Origin: Scleroderma bovista
Taxonomy: Eukaryota > Basidiomycota > Agaricomycetes > Boletales > Sclerodermataceae
DNA length: 64,000 bases
Assembly (NCBI GenBank): GCA_037178675.1
Contig: JAYMGJ010000039.1
Span: 49,809-113,808, forward strand
Direction of reading: 5' to 3'
The notes below the pieces were generated by a model. It did not search any database, had not been told where the DNA came from, and saw nothing but the letters and a program-made list of their open reading frames with translations. Below are positions 1 through 10,848 of the stretch, in pieces. A program made the position numbers and the translations under genes. Every line of letters begins with the position of its first letter. The first letter of the stretch is position 1.

Positions 1-50
1 TGATCACTGAGGGTACGTATGGCTGCACATGTGTTTATACAAAAAATCTG

Positions 51-1116
51 TCAGTCCTGCACCACCAACGAAAGTTCCAACCATTGGATGAACACCGTCT
101 TAGCTATGTATGCATCTTCAGCTGCAATTTCAGGATTGGACATCTGCAAGATAGTGGTGAAATACTTGATAAGTTCGTTGATGCAGTGGGCAACACCATT
201 GAGCCAATTGTGATCGAGGGCGATATGAGCAAAGTGAAACTGTTGCAGGGCTATATCCTGCATTTCAATGATGGCCTGGGCAAATGATGAGATATCATAA
301 CATCTGTAGAATGATGATAGAAACCTACCCATGCAAGCGCGAAAGCAAACTTTTCGAGTCCAAAGACTACCAAGGACCCGTTGATCAGAGAGCCGTCGGG
401 TTGGGTGATGGCTTCAACAACTCCAAACAACCCTGCTGGACTTGGGGTTGTGAATGCATGGTACAGAAATTCTTGCATTATTGGGTTCGCAAACCAATAG
501 ACCTTGTCACCTGAGATCTGATGGAAGAAAGGATACCCGAGAATGGAATCGTAAGTAGTCATGTGGATCATGTACTCGTGAGCGTCTGGGTCGTTGATGG
601 GGTAAGAAAACGGGATGAGTGAAAGTCGCGGAAGACTCGGAATTGATTGCAGGGTTCAGAGCGGGCAAAGTATCTGGTCAACTGTCCACCAGACATGAGT
701 GAGGTACCGCACTGGCACCTCCTCCAACTAAATGTTTGTAAGTAGTGAATTCAGTGAGGAAATGAATACACACACTGGTGAGAAATAACTGGCGGAAGGT
801 TGGATCTTCCATGGATGTACGACATGGGGACGTCTCAGGGCTAACGACTAAATCTTGAACTAAAAAGTGGGTCAGCGCGTCTTGTAGCTGTAGCTGAACA
901 CTGAGCTGCAAACTTACCTTCTGGCTGCCAGGTAGTGTCTTTCCTACTTTGACGTTGTTGCTGGAGGACATGGTGAACGACACATAAGATAGTCCGCAAT
1001 TTGAGCTTCAAGTTGGTCAAAGCAGCGATGGAGGCGATTGGGATCTTGCCAATTAAAAGACCATGGCATATCGTTAACACGCAATCCAGGGAAAAGAACC
1101 ACCAGTCAGGAGCCAT
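51..1116 (-). pseudogene. decayed hypothetical gene
   Basis: Reading right to left, coding-like blocks lie at about 1116-920, 862-776, 727-290 and 290-51. Two plausible GT-AG introns can be seen: about 58 nt ending in TTTTAG near 863, and about 46 nt near 728-775. The best conserved block, around 570-300, includes the peptide runs DKVYWFANPIMQEF and SPAGLFGVVEAI. The frame is broken by a stop after the second intron and by an indel near 290, where the reading passes from one frame to another. The style resembles the many uncharacterised mushroom proteins of the DUF6532 kind, but I cannot confirm the family. More coding-like minus-strand sequence at 1560-1850, beyond the solo LTR, may be its upstream exons. 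I call it a pseudogene with modest confidence; a multi-intron live gene remains possible. Confidence 0.4.
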
Positions 1117-1247
1117 TTCTTGTAATGTCTGGGAAAGTTGATCTAATTAGACATTTAAGTAAGCAAAATTAATGTAAAAATTGCAGCCGCACCAGGCAGC
1201 GATATATAGGCCCCTCGAACCCCTCAATTGGATTTGGTTGTTAACTG

Positions 1248-1535
1248 TGTTGAAGTCGCACGTGCACCCGGCGTAAACCGTTGACGAAGTGCGCACAAGA
1301 CTGCGACCCATATTAGTGTAGACTTAGTAATAGTCTTCCTTAGAGTAGATGTTACATGTCACACATCACGCGTCACAGTCACGCGTCACACTATTTGTTG
1401 TATATAAACAGCGTCAATCGCTTATATAAGATAACAGCTCTTAACCAGCTACCACTACCATCTCAGGTTGTGCACTCCACCCAACAGGTGAGTTGGAGTA
1501 GCAGTTCCTCTACGTACATAGGTATTGCTTCAACA
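1248..1535 (+). mobile_element. solo LTR of copia family A
   Basis: This is a 288-bp TG...CA sequence with inverted termini TGTTGAAG and CTTCAACA. It is nearly identical to the two LTRs of the complete copia element at 20822-26753. It is flanked by AACTG on both sides (1243-1247 and 1536-1540), a perfect 5-bp target duplication. No internal sequence is attached, so a full element inserted here and was later lost by LTR-LTR recombination. The LTR carries a TATATAAA box. A neighbouring run of coding-like sequence on both sides suggests that it landed in or beside the decayed minus-strand gene. Confidence 0.9.
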
Positions 1536-1540
1536 AACTG

Positions 1541-2044
1541 AATTTAAAGTAGTGACTGAGAGGCTGAGATCATCAGGGTCATAGACAGTATCGCCATTGA
1601 TCGACAGGTCATCAGGAAAGGATTTGTTGTTGTTGTCAGCTACAGGATGTGAGCTGCTAGGAGGCAATGTACAAAGAGTCAGAACGTCAAGGTCTATGTA
1701 GCCTATGTAGCTTGTAGTCAGTGTGACCTAGTAAGTCCGTGGTGCTCGGTGAGTTGACACTTGCCTGATAGATCAAGTTCTGAGCCGTCATCCACAGATC
1801 GGAAAATGATAGCAAGGAGCTCAGGACTCCCCCTTGCAGGTTTATCCATATTGTCTAGTGCACGGAAGGAGGGAGGCAAGGCAAACCCGTTTATTGAGAT
1901 TATAATACATTATGATTGTGACCTCTGTCACATGTAGTTATAACACTGTGGGAAGTATTACTAGTAAATGATTCAGTGCCCCATGAGGACTTCACAATAT
2001 TACACACTGCACAATAACTTGTGGTGCCGGCCACCTTGCTTAGT
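1541..2044. other. region without a clear gene
   Basis: There is no long reading frame. On the minus strand, short open stretches around 1860-1780 and 1660-1560 look coding-like and may be upstream exons of the decayed gene at 51-1116. Otherwise I see nothing definable. Confidence 0.35.
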
Positions 2045-4665
2045 ATATGTTAGCCAATTGCTTAAGACACACCAAGTCAGACTGAGAGATTAAGCTAATT
2101 GAGATATATTGCACCAAATCATACAAAATGTACTAAGCAATCTAAGTGAATATATTAGGGACTAGTAGTAGGTGACGACGGCAACATCATTGTTGCCATC
2201 ATCATGCTGGTGCTGGTGGGAGAAGGAAGGCATTGTTGCCGCTGTGCTGGGTGGTGGTCGGGTTGGGGTCTTCGTCACCATCGCCATCGTCACACTGGTA
2301 CTGGTGGGGGGCCATTGCCATTGCCATGCTGGTGGTGGGGTTGGGATTGTCGTTGCCATGCTGGTGGCATTGGGGTCATTGTCATTGTCATTGCTGCCAT
2401 TGTCATTGCCGTTGCTGCTGGTCGTTGTCATTGCCATTGGCGCTGATGCTGGGGGTGGTTGTCCTTGTGGTCCTCACTGCCATTGCCGTTGCTGCTAGTT
2501 GATGCCATCGCCGTCATTGAACGCACTGGAGCTGGAGCTGGGGGTCATCGCCATCACCATCGAGGTGCTGTGGGGGTGGTCATCGTTGGACGACGCTGGG
2601 GGAGGTCGTCGCCGATGCTGTGAGGGGTTGTCATCGTTGTTGGATGCGCTGGAGCTGGGGGTGGGGGTCGTCGCCATTGCTGTCAAGATGCTGTGGGGGT
2701 AGTCGTCATCGTTGGACAACGCTGGGGATGGGATGGTCGTCATGGACGGCACTGGTGCTGAGGATCGTCAGACGACGCTGGAGATGGGGACCATCGTCGT
2801 CAAATGACACTGGGGGTGGGGAGCGTCATTGTTGTTGTTGTCAGACGACACTGGAGCTGGGGGTGGGGGTGGTTGCCGTCGCTGTCAAGATGCTGTGGGG
2901 GTGGTCAACGTCATTGCCATCGAGATGCTGTGGGGGGTTGTCATCGTCAGATGACGCTGGGAATGGGGGTGGTCATCATGGATGGCGCTGGTACTGGGGG
3001 TCGTCAGACGACACTGGAGATGGGGGTCATCATCATTGAACGACGCTGAAGCTGGGGGTGGGGGTCGCCGCTGTTGCCGTTGCCATCAAGATGCTGTGGG
3101 GGTGGTCGTCCTGGATGGCGCTGGTGCTGGGGGTCGTCAGACGACGCTGGAGATGGGGGTGGGGGTTGTCATCGTCATCGTTGGATGACGCTGGAGCTGG
3201 GGGTTGGGTGGTTAGCATCAACGACGCTGCTGGTGGAGTTGGGGTGGTGGTCAGTGTTGTGGCTGGAGCAGGGCTAGTCGATGATGATGGTGTTGGGGAT
3301 GGGGTGATTGGCGTCGTTGATCAGGCTGCTGGCATGGTCGGTGATGTAGTGTGGCTGGGGGTTGTCATAGTTATTTGTTAGTGGTGGAGTCACCGGGTGT
3401 GCATGCCATACATACCTGAGGTTGTTGTTGTTATTGTCGTTGTGGGTGAGGGCGGAATGGGACTTAGAAAGCATTTTGAAGTATTGTGATTTGTAATCAC
3501 AATACTTCAAAATGCTTTCTAAATTCAAGTCCTGCTGTGTGCTCTATACAACAATGCTGACGGCGATGACAGGTAAGCAGCACCCCATCAGTGACGATGC
3601 TCACCACTGATGACGACGACAGCGGCTGCCTCCACCTAGCTCCAGCATTGACAACGGTGCCGCCCTCCACCCCAGCCTCAGCGTCGTCCATAACAACAAC
3701 AACAACAACAACGAGCCCAACTCCAGCATCGTCTCTAACCGACGACAACACCCAGCACCAGCGTCGTCCACGATGACGACCTCCATCCCCAGTGTCATGC
3801 GACAACAATGATGACCACCCCCACCCCCCAGTGTTGTTCAATGACAACAACGACAACGAGCCCCACCCCCCAGCGTCGTTCGACGACGACCCCCACCCCC
3901 CAGCGTCATTCGACGATGATGACCCCCATCTCCAGCACCGTCCAGGACAACCATCCCATCTCCAGCGCCATCCAGGACAACCATCCCATCTCCAGCGTCG
4001 TCCGACAATGACAACCCCCCACAGCATCTCGACGGTGACAACGTCGACCACCCCCACAGTATCTTGACGGTAATGACCCCCACCCCCACCCTCAGTTCCA
4101 GCGTTGTCCGACAATGATGACCCCCATCTCCAGCGTTGTCTGACGACCCCCAGTACCAGCGCCGTCCACGACAACCATCCCATCCCCAGTGTCATCCGAT
4201 GATGATGACCACCCCCATAGCATCTTGATGGTGACAGCGACGACTCCCACCCCCAGCTCCAGCGTGTCCAATGACGACGCCCCCTCACAGCATCAGCAAT
4301 GACCATCCCCACAACATCTCGATGGCAATGACGATGACGACGACGACGACCCCCACCCCTAGCTCCAGCACGTCCGACGACAACAACGACGACCTCCCCC
4401 AGCATCAACATCAACCAGTAGCAGCGGCAACGGCAACAGCACCAGCACCAGCATGGCGACAACAATGGCCCCCTACTAGCACCAGCACAACGAAGGCGAT
4501 GACCTCAACACCGTCACCACCAGCATCACAATGACAATGCCCCACAATGACGGCGACGGCGACAATGACCCCAACTCCACCAGCACCAGCATGACAATGA
4601 CAACGCCCCCTCCTCCCCACCACTAGGATCATTGCCAGCACCAGTGCGATGATGGCAATGGTGAC
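2045..4665. repeat. giant fold-back minisatellite, left arm and most of right arm
   Basis: About 2160-3460 is a degenerate G-rich tandem repeat built on units such as GACGCTGGAGCTGGGGGTGG and GATGCTGTGGGGGTGGTC. About 3525-4660 is the C-rich mirror of the same units, so the two halves form a long imperfect inverted repeat. A near-perfect hairpin sits at the centre (3465-3521). The AT-rich outer end at 2045-2170 (from TTGCTTAAGACAC to ATATATTAGGGAC) reappears at 14904-15017, which would be the matching right end if the segment 14213-16210 is flipped. Long frames on both strands here are side-effects of GC-rich repeats, not genes. The right arm is interrupted by a gypsy LTR at 4666. Confidence 0.8.
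3465..3521. repeat. central hairpin of the fold-back
   Basis: Two perfectly complementary 27-bp arms (3465-3491 and 3495-3521) are separated by the 3-nt loop TGT. The flanks GGACT and AGTCC continue the symmetry after a six-base interruption. It marks the centre of the larger inverted repeat. Confidence 0.9.
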
Positions 4666-5277
4666 TGTCAAGACCATGTCCAACTCTGGACTCTTATCCA
4701 GTTACTCCAGTTGTGTCGCAGTACTACAGCTCAACTCTGGACCTCTGCACATAACTCTGGTCCCGGACGCGCACATATCCTTCCGCTAAGTGCGACCCTT
4801 TGCATTAGCCTCAATCCAGTCATTACCACACTTCCCCGTCCACCCTGTTGTACTGTGAGTTCTCCGTGTCCCGTTTATATCTTCTACCTTGTAGTATTTT
4901 CTCCAGACCTTACTTATTTTCGTTGGACCTGACCTAGTCCCAACTCCGGTTGTTCCTTGTCTGCCCTTTGGGCTGTTTACTTGTCACCGTAAATACTCGA
5001 CCCTAGTTCTCCATAGTATAAGTACCCTGTACTCCATCCTGTAAACCTCAGTCTGAAATCAACTTAGTCTCTACTCCCATATGCTGTCTGTCTCTGTCTC
5101 CATCTCCACCTGACTGGAACCTATGCAAGGGATCAATGCTCAATCCTCTTGTCGTTGAATCCAATTGGTCTCAACTCTGGCTGGACTAAACCCCTTGTCC
5201 AGCATCTGCCCTTCTCCTTCGTCCGTTTCTGTCTGGACTTGACTGGACCCCCTACCGGAGTAGACCCAGACTTGACA
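4666..5277 (+). mobile_element. 5' LTR of gypsy element 1
   Basis: This is a 612-bp sequence starting TGTCAAGACC and ending GACTTGACA, with many CAACTCTGG/CAACTCCGG motifs. The reverse complement of 15121-15732 is the same length and very similar, differing mostly by transitions. The gypsy gag begins about 240 bp downstream. Its left flank GGTGAC (4660-4665) equals, in reverse complement, the bases adjoining the other LTR (15115-15120). I therefore treat the pair as the two LTRs of one element now separated by an inversion. Confidence 0.85.
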
Positions 5278-5515
5278 GTATTTCAGACTCACACTTGTGT
5301 GGGTTCACTGTCCCAAACCTCATATGCATATCCTGTCCAGTTTCCTTATGACTATGACCATGCGCTCTCATGCTTGTACTGCTGCAGCACTTGCTGAGGA
5401 AGCAGGTGCAGTAGACGACCTCCACCTCTCTGCCGCCCAACAAGCCCTGTCTAACCGCAGGCAACCTCTGGCTTCTGTAAGCCAATTCCGGAGCTTCACA
5501 GCTTGAAGCCCAGTA

Positions 5516-6799
5516 GTGTTGATGACTCCGCGTTGTGACACTGCTTCTCAGAGCCTTCGTGGTTCTGTAGACCCTGGTCGCCGTGGATCTGTTCCCAGTG
5601 ATGGCTTCCCCTACCGTTGTGACTCTACTCTGGAACACCCCAACACTGGCCATTACCAATGGTTTGGCCCTGAGGACGGTCCTGGAGATGATCCAGACAA
5701 CCCCAGAGATGGCAATGACAACGATGATGATGACAACGAGGATTTCCTCAATGCCACGGAGGACTTAGACCCAAGTCTAGTGGTCTTCCACAACCTCGCC
5801 ATCACTGTCAACCGCCTCTCCTGCTCTTCCCGCCGGACTAACGAGTCCTCCTCCTCCCGTGCCAAAGTCCACGAACCAGACACCTTCAATGGCACAGACC
5901 CCAAAAAGCTCCAGACCTTCTTGGTCCAATGTGAGCTCTGCTTCCAGGACCACGCCAAAGCATTCCGCCTAGATAGGGCTAAGGTAACCTTTGCTCAGTC
6001 CTATCTCAAAGGTATGACATTGGAATGGTTCGAACCGGACCTCCTGAACTCCAGCAATCCAGCTGACCATCCACGCTGGATGGATAGCTGGGTTCACTTC
6101 ATCGCCGAGCTCCAGAGCACGTTCGGCCCTCATGACCCTATCGCCGATGCTGAGCATCAACTCGAGCACCTCCAGATGAAGGACGCACACCACGTTACAC
6201 GGTATATCGTGGACTTCAACCACCTCGCCTCCCAGGTCCAGGATTATGGAGATGGTGCGCTCCGCTGCCTGTTCTACTCTGGACTTCTGGATCGTCTGAA
6301 AGACGAGATTGCTCGAGTCAGCAAACCCCTGACTCTCCATGGACTCTGGGCACTATGCCAGGAGATCGATGCGTGCTACTGGGAGCACAAAGACGAGATT
6401 GCTCGTACCACAAAGAGTCAGTCCACCTCATCCCCAGCTAAGTCCTCCAACTCCGGGGGCACCTCACCCAAGTCCGGCAAGGAGAAATCCAAAACCGGCA
6501 ACACCTCTAGCTCTGCCCCCGCTGGCTTGTCCAAGACGACCAGCAACCCGTCCTCTTCTGGCTCTAACTGACCGGACCTCACCAACAAGCTTGGTAAGGA
6601 TGGTAAGCTCACCACTGATGAGCGAAAACGGCGACTAGACAACAACCTCTGCATGTTCTGCGGGGGTACTGGTCACTTTGCGGACAACTGTCCCAAAAAG
6701 ACCAAAAAGGCCAAAGCTCACGCTGCGGCCACTGACACTACTGAGTCTGGTAAAACGGACTCAAACTCGGGTGCCAACTCCGAGTCAAAAAAAGAGTAA
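5516..6799 (+). pseudogene. gag: gypsy element 1 gag (broken)
   Basis: This is Ty3/gypsy Gag. The frame from 5516 holds a D/E-rich N-terminal stretch, the capsid-type region typical of fungal gypsy Gag (KVHEPDTFNGTDPKKLQTF, then LKGMTLEWFEP) and a Ser/Pro/Lys-rich tail. A TGA at 6569-6571 stops it. The same frame then continues into a CCHC zinc knuckle (CMFCGGTGHFADNC, around 6652-6693) and ends at TAA 6797-6799, so the RNA-binding knuckle is cut off by one stop codon. Extra coding-like sequence at 5351-5505 (AAALAEEAGAVDDLHLS) in another frame is probably the true N-terminus, with a frame break before 5516. Confidence 0.85.
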
Positions 6800-6873
6800 G
6801 CAGCTCCTGGCCCTCCACACAACCGGCGAGCTGTGTTGACTCCGGAAGTGCACCCAAGGAGGCCCACCTCAAT

Positions 6874-8448
6874 GTGTCTGCTCTTTATGACCCTAACTCA
6901 CTTATGCCCCATGTTTCCCTCTTGTCTTTGGACTTACCTGAAATTTGCGCACTTGTGGACTCCAGGTTCACCCATTGTTTCATAGACATAAAATTTGCAC
7001 ACAAAAACAAATTTACAACCTACTCCATAACTCCGATTGTACTCCAGCTTTTTGATGGCTCTTCAAACTTTGTAATCACAGAAGCTATCGACTTAACAGT
7101 GCAGTTCCCCGCTACCGGTGATGTCACCCCCATGACCTTTTACCTCACCCCGTTGGATTCTGAATGCATTATTGTTCTCGGACATAACTGGCTCACCCGC
7201 TACAATCCATTGATTGATTGGGTATTGAGCAGTTTAATGTTCCAGACTCCTGCAGGAAGTTTGCCAGCACCCCCGTTGACTCCCTCTCCAGTTCAGTCTG
7301 GTAACCCTGTCTCCAGCCTTCCTGGCCAATCTGACTCCAGCCTCGAGCCATCTGTCGACACTCTGGTCTGCGACCCTCCACATATCTCTCTGATAAATGC
7401 AGCCGCATTCATGTGTGCGTGCAAATTAGAGGGATCAACGAAATACCAACTTCAGCTGGGTCCCTCCGACTCAGCGAAGGCCCGGTCTTTCTCCTCATCC
7501 ACCCCTCTGGTTCCGGACATTGTTCCTCCGGAGTATCGCGATTATGCGGATGTGTTCAGTAAAGTGAAAGCATCTGAACTTCCCCCGCATCGTGATTACA
7601 ATCTGAAGATCGACCTTGAAGAAGGTACTTCACCCCCTTTGGGAACATTATACTCACTGTCTCCGGTTGAGCTCTCTGCTCTCCAGACTTTCATTGATGA
7701 AAATCTGAATACAGGTTTCATCCATCCTACCACCTCTTCCCATGCTGCTCCAGTCCTCTTTGTTAAGAAGAAGGATGGCTCACTCTGCCTCTGCGTTGAC
7801 TTCCGAGGCCTCAACAAATTTACCAAAAAGGATTGCTATCCACTCCCCCTTATCTCTGACCTACTAGACTCACCTAGCCACGCTAAGATCTATTCCAAGA
7901 TCGACCTCCGGCATGCGTACCATCTAGTCTGGATTGCTCCAGGCAACAAATGGAAGACTGCCTTCCATACGCACTATGGGTCTTACGAGTGGTTAGTAAT
8001 GCCCTTCAGCCTCACTAATGCCCCAGCAGCCTTCCAGCATTTTGTCAACACCATCTTCACTGACATGCTAGACGTCTGTGTCGTCGTGTACCTCAACAAC
8101 ATCCTCATCTACTCTGAGGATATGGAGTCCCACCAGCAGCACGTCCGGGAAGTACTCCGCCGTCTCCGGCTACATGGCCTCTTTGCCAAACCGGAGAAAT
8201 GTGAGTTCCACTCGGACTTGGTAGTGTATCTTGGCTACCGCCTATCTCCGGAAGGTTTGACAATGTTTCCGGACAAAATCCAAACCATCTCCGACTGGCC
8301 CGAACCACGAAAGGTAAAGGACATCCAGTCCTTTCTAGGCTTCGCCAACTTCTACTGCCAGTTTATATTCAACTACTCAGACATTGTGGTCCCTCTTACC
8401 CGGCTCACCCAGAAAGACGCTCCTTGGAACTTCTCTGAAGACTGTTGA
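6874..8448 (+). pseudogene. pol: gypsy element 1 pol: protease and reverse transcriptase
   Basis: This is the first part of a Ty3/gypsy polyprotein. An aspartic-protease region comes first (ALVDSRFTHCFID, where the family has D-S-G/T; the Gly is Arg here), then a linker. The reverse transcriptase follows: PPEYRDYADVFS, PAPVLFVKKKDG, SKIDLRHAYH and MPFSLTNAPAAFQ are all family motifs. The catalytic Y-x-D-D box is replaced by YLNN near 8090-8101, removing both metal-binding aspartates. The frame stops at TGA 8446-8448, where relatives usually have an arginine. The element is dead on several counts. The rest of pol continues after the inserted LTR at 8470-9042. Confidence 0.9.
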
Positions 8449-8469
8449 CGTTCCTTCAACGCTCTCAAG

Positions 8470-9042
8470 TGTAGGGGAAGGTGCAGGTTCGGGTGTTCGA
8501 GAGGACAAGGGAGTGAGAAGGAGATAAGAGATGGAAGAGACTCGGAACTCAGACAGTGAATGCTATAGTAGATACTATGATGGGAACTTGAGACTTCTTA
8601 GACTGATGACTCAGATGTGAAATGCGGAATTGGGGGGAATCAGATTGCTGCAGCTCGAGGCTACTACAGGCGGTTTAAGTACAGTACTAATGACATCAAA
8701 GCGTGAGTGGCTCGACGTCCGAGCAGACAATGTATCTAAGGTACAAAGAATACGTCAAAGCTAAAATACAAGGGGCGGCAAAGCACTGAGAGGGCCGTGC
8801 CTAAGGACATAGGGCATGGGATCTAACCTGGCCGCTTCAGTGCGTCGTAGATAACATATGTCCACCCTGCCCTTTGTGGGTCTTGCCGGTCGCAGGACGA
8901 TCGATACCAGTTACCCGGTACCGATCATAACTCACCCCGAGGTCCGTGGAAGGCGTCCTCACCAACGCCTGGGCCCTCTTGAGTGCTTCGTAGATCGGAA
9001 ATATTTCATAGTTGCATAGCTAAGTCGTGTTAGTTCCTTACA
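8470..9042. mobile_element. solo LTR inserted in gypsy pol
   Basis: A 573-bp block, TGTAGGGGAA...GTTCCTTACA, interrupts the conserved pol sequence FNALK/HAFTTVPILTHF. The four bases CAAG stand on both sides (8466-8469 and 9043-9046), and removing the block plus one CAAG rejoins the expected reading. It has no coding capacity. TG...CA ends, near-inverted termini and a short target duplication fit a solo LTR of a family not otherwise seen in this window. A small non-autonomous element is the alternative. Confidence 0.8.
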
Positions 9043-10848
9043 CAAGCATGCCTTCACCACTGTGCCCATCCTCACTCATTTCATTCCGGACACCCCTATC
9101 ATCGTGGAAACTGACACCTCCGACTATGCTGTCACTGGCATCTTATCTATCACCTGCACCGACGGAGAGATTCATCCAGTCGCATACTACTCCTGGACTT
9201 TGACTGCTCCGGAGTTGAACTATGACATCCACAATAAGGTGCTACTTGCTATCTTTGAAGCTTTCTGGAACTGGCACCATTACCTTGAAGGCTCCGCCTC
9301 TCCAATAGACGTTGTCATGGACCACAAGAACCTCAAGTACTTCTCCACCTCAAAAGTACTGTCCCGCTGGCAAGCCTGGTGGTCTGAATTTTTATCTCAA
9401 TTTAATCTTGTCATTCGTTTCCATCCCAGAAAACTTGGTGTCAAGCCAGACACTCTCACTAGACAATGGGACATCTACCCAAAGAGGGGGATAGTGGCTA
9501 TGCCTGGGTTAACCCCCAAAATCTTAGGCCGGTGTTCACTCAAGAACAGCTCTCTAATTCTCTTCGCGCTACTTACCTAGAATTTCCGGTCCTCTGTGCA
9601 GTCACAATCATGGACGTGGAAACACTTCATAGCGACATCCTCTCTGCACTACCCTCTGATCCCATTGCCCAGGTCCACCTCACAGATCCACTGGACTCTC
9701 ATTGGTCCACCAATGAGGCTGGTTCCTTTGACTAGATGGTCGCATATACATACCGGACTTGGATGACCTCCGTCTCCAGGTACTCCAGTATCGACACAAT
9801 CACCCACTCACTGGTCACTTTGGGCAAAACTGGACTCTAGAACTAATCCGGCGTGAATATACTTGGCCTGGTCTCAGGACCTTCGTCAAGGACTACGTCC
9901 GGTCCTGTACCTCCTGCACAAGAGCTAAGACACCACGCCATAGACCATATGGACTGCTAAAGCAGCTCCCAGTACTGGAGAAGCCCTGGAATTCCATCTC
10001 CATGGATTTCATAGAGCAACTCCCTTCATCTACCAGCTTTACAGCCATCCTGGTCATGGTAGACAGGCTTTCTAAACAAGCCATTTTCATCCCTACTCAC
10101 GACACCATCACTAGCCCGGAGCTTGCAAAGCTATTCCTGCTCCATGTGTTCTCCAAGCACGGTGTTCCCACCCATGTTACCTCAGATCGCAGTACCGAGT
10201 TCATCTCACACTTCTTCCGGTCACTCAGAAAGGCTCTCGACATGCGCCTCCACTTCACCTCTGGTTATCACCCAGAGGGCAATGGCCAAACTGAGCGCTC
10301 TAACCAGACACTCGAACAATACCTCCGGATCTACTGCAACTATCAGCAGGACAACTGGGCAGACTTACTCCCATTGGCAGAGTTCACGTACAACAATGCA
10401 CCTAGTGCTACCACCAGAGTTTCACCTTTCTTTGCTAATAAGGGCTATCACCCTAACATCTCCGTTTACCCAGAACGTGATATGACCTCTGCCTGGGCTC
10501 ATGACTATGCAGTTGACCTTGAGTCACTACACCAATACCTTAGAGAAGAAATGGCTAATGCCCAACTATGATATCAAGGTCCGGCAGATGCTAAATGCTC
10601 TCCAGCACCGGACTTCCAAGTTGGTGACCAAGTCTATGTTAAAGCCAAATACTTCTGGTCCACGCGACCATCCAAAAAACTATTGGAGAAGAACCTTGGG
10701 CCGTATACCATTATAGCTCAAGTAGGCTCACTCTCCTTTACCCTCCATCTCCCAGATTCCATGTGCGCAGTTCACCCTGTCTTCCACGTCTCCCAACTCG
10801 AACTGGCCATACCCAATACCATACCGGACCAGATACAACCTCCTCCGC
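9043..10848 (+). pseudogene. pol: gypsy element 1 pol: RNase H and integrase (broken)
   Basis: This is the second part of pol. RNase H comes first (VETDTSDYAVTGIL, then VVMDHKNLKYF), with a frameshift near 9490. The integrase frame 9759-10571 has the H-H-C-C zinc region (HNHPLTGHF ... CTSCTRAK). It also has all three catalytic acids: D in SMDFIEQLP, D in TSDRSTEF and E in HPEGNGQTER. A stop at 10569-10571 is followed by the C-terminal region in another frame (FQVGDQVYV, HPVFHVSQLE). The sequence breaks off at 10849, where repeat X begins, before any chromodomain. Confidence 0.88.

Noticed and set aside
3497..4465. A 322-codon frame on the minus strand and several overlapping frames at 2160-3380
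   Set aside because: They are produced by stop-poor G/C-rich minisatellite units. Composition is monotonous (W, R, G, S, D), the same stretch is open on several frames and both strands, and no domain is visible.
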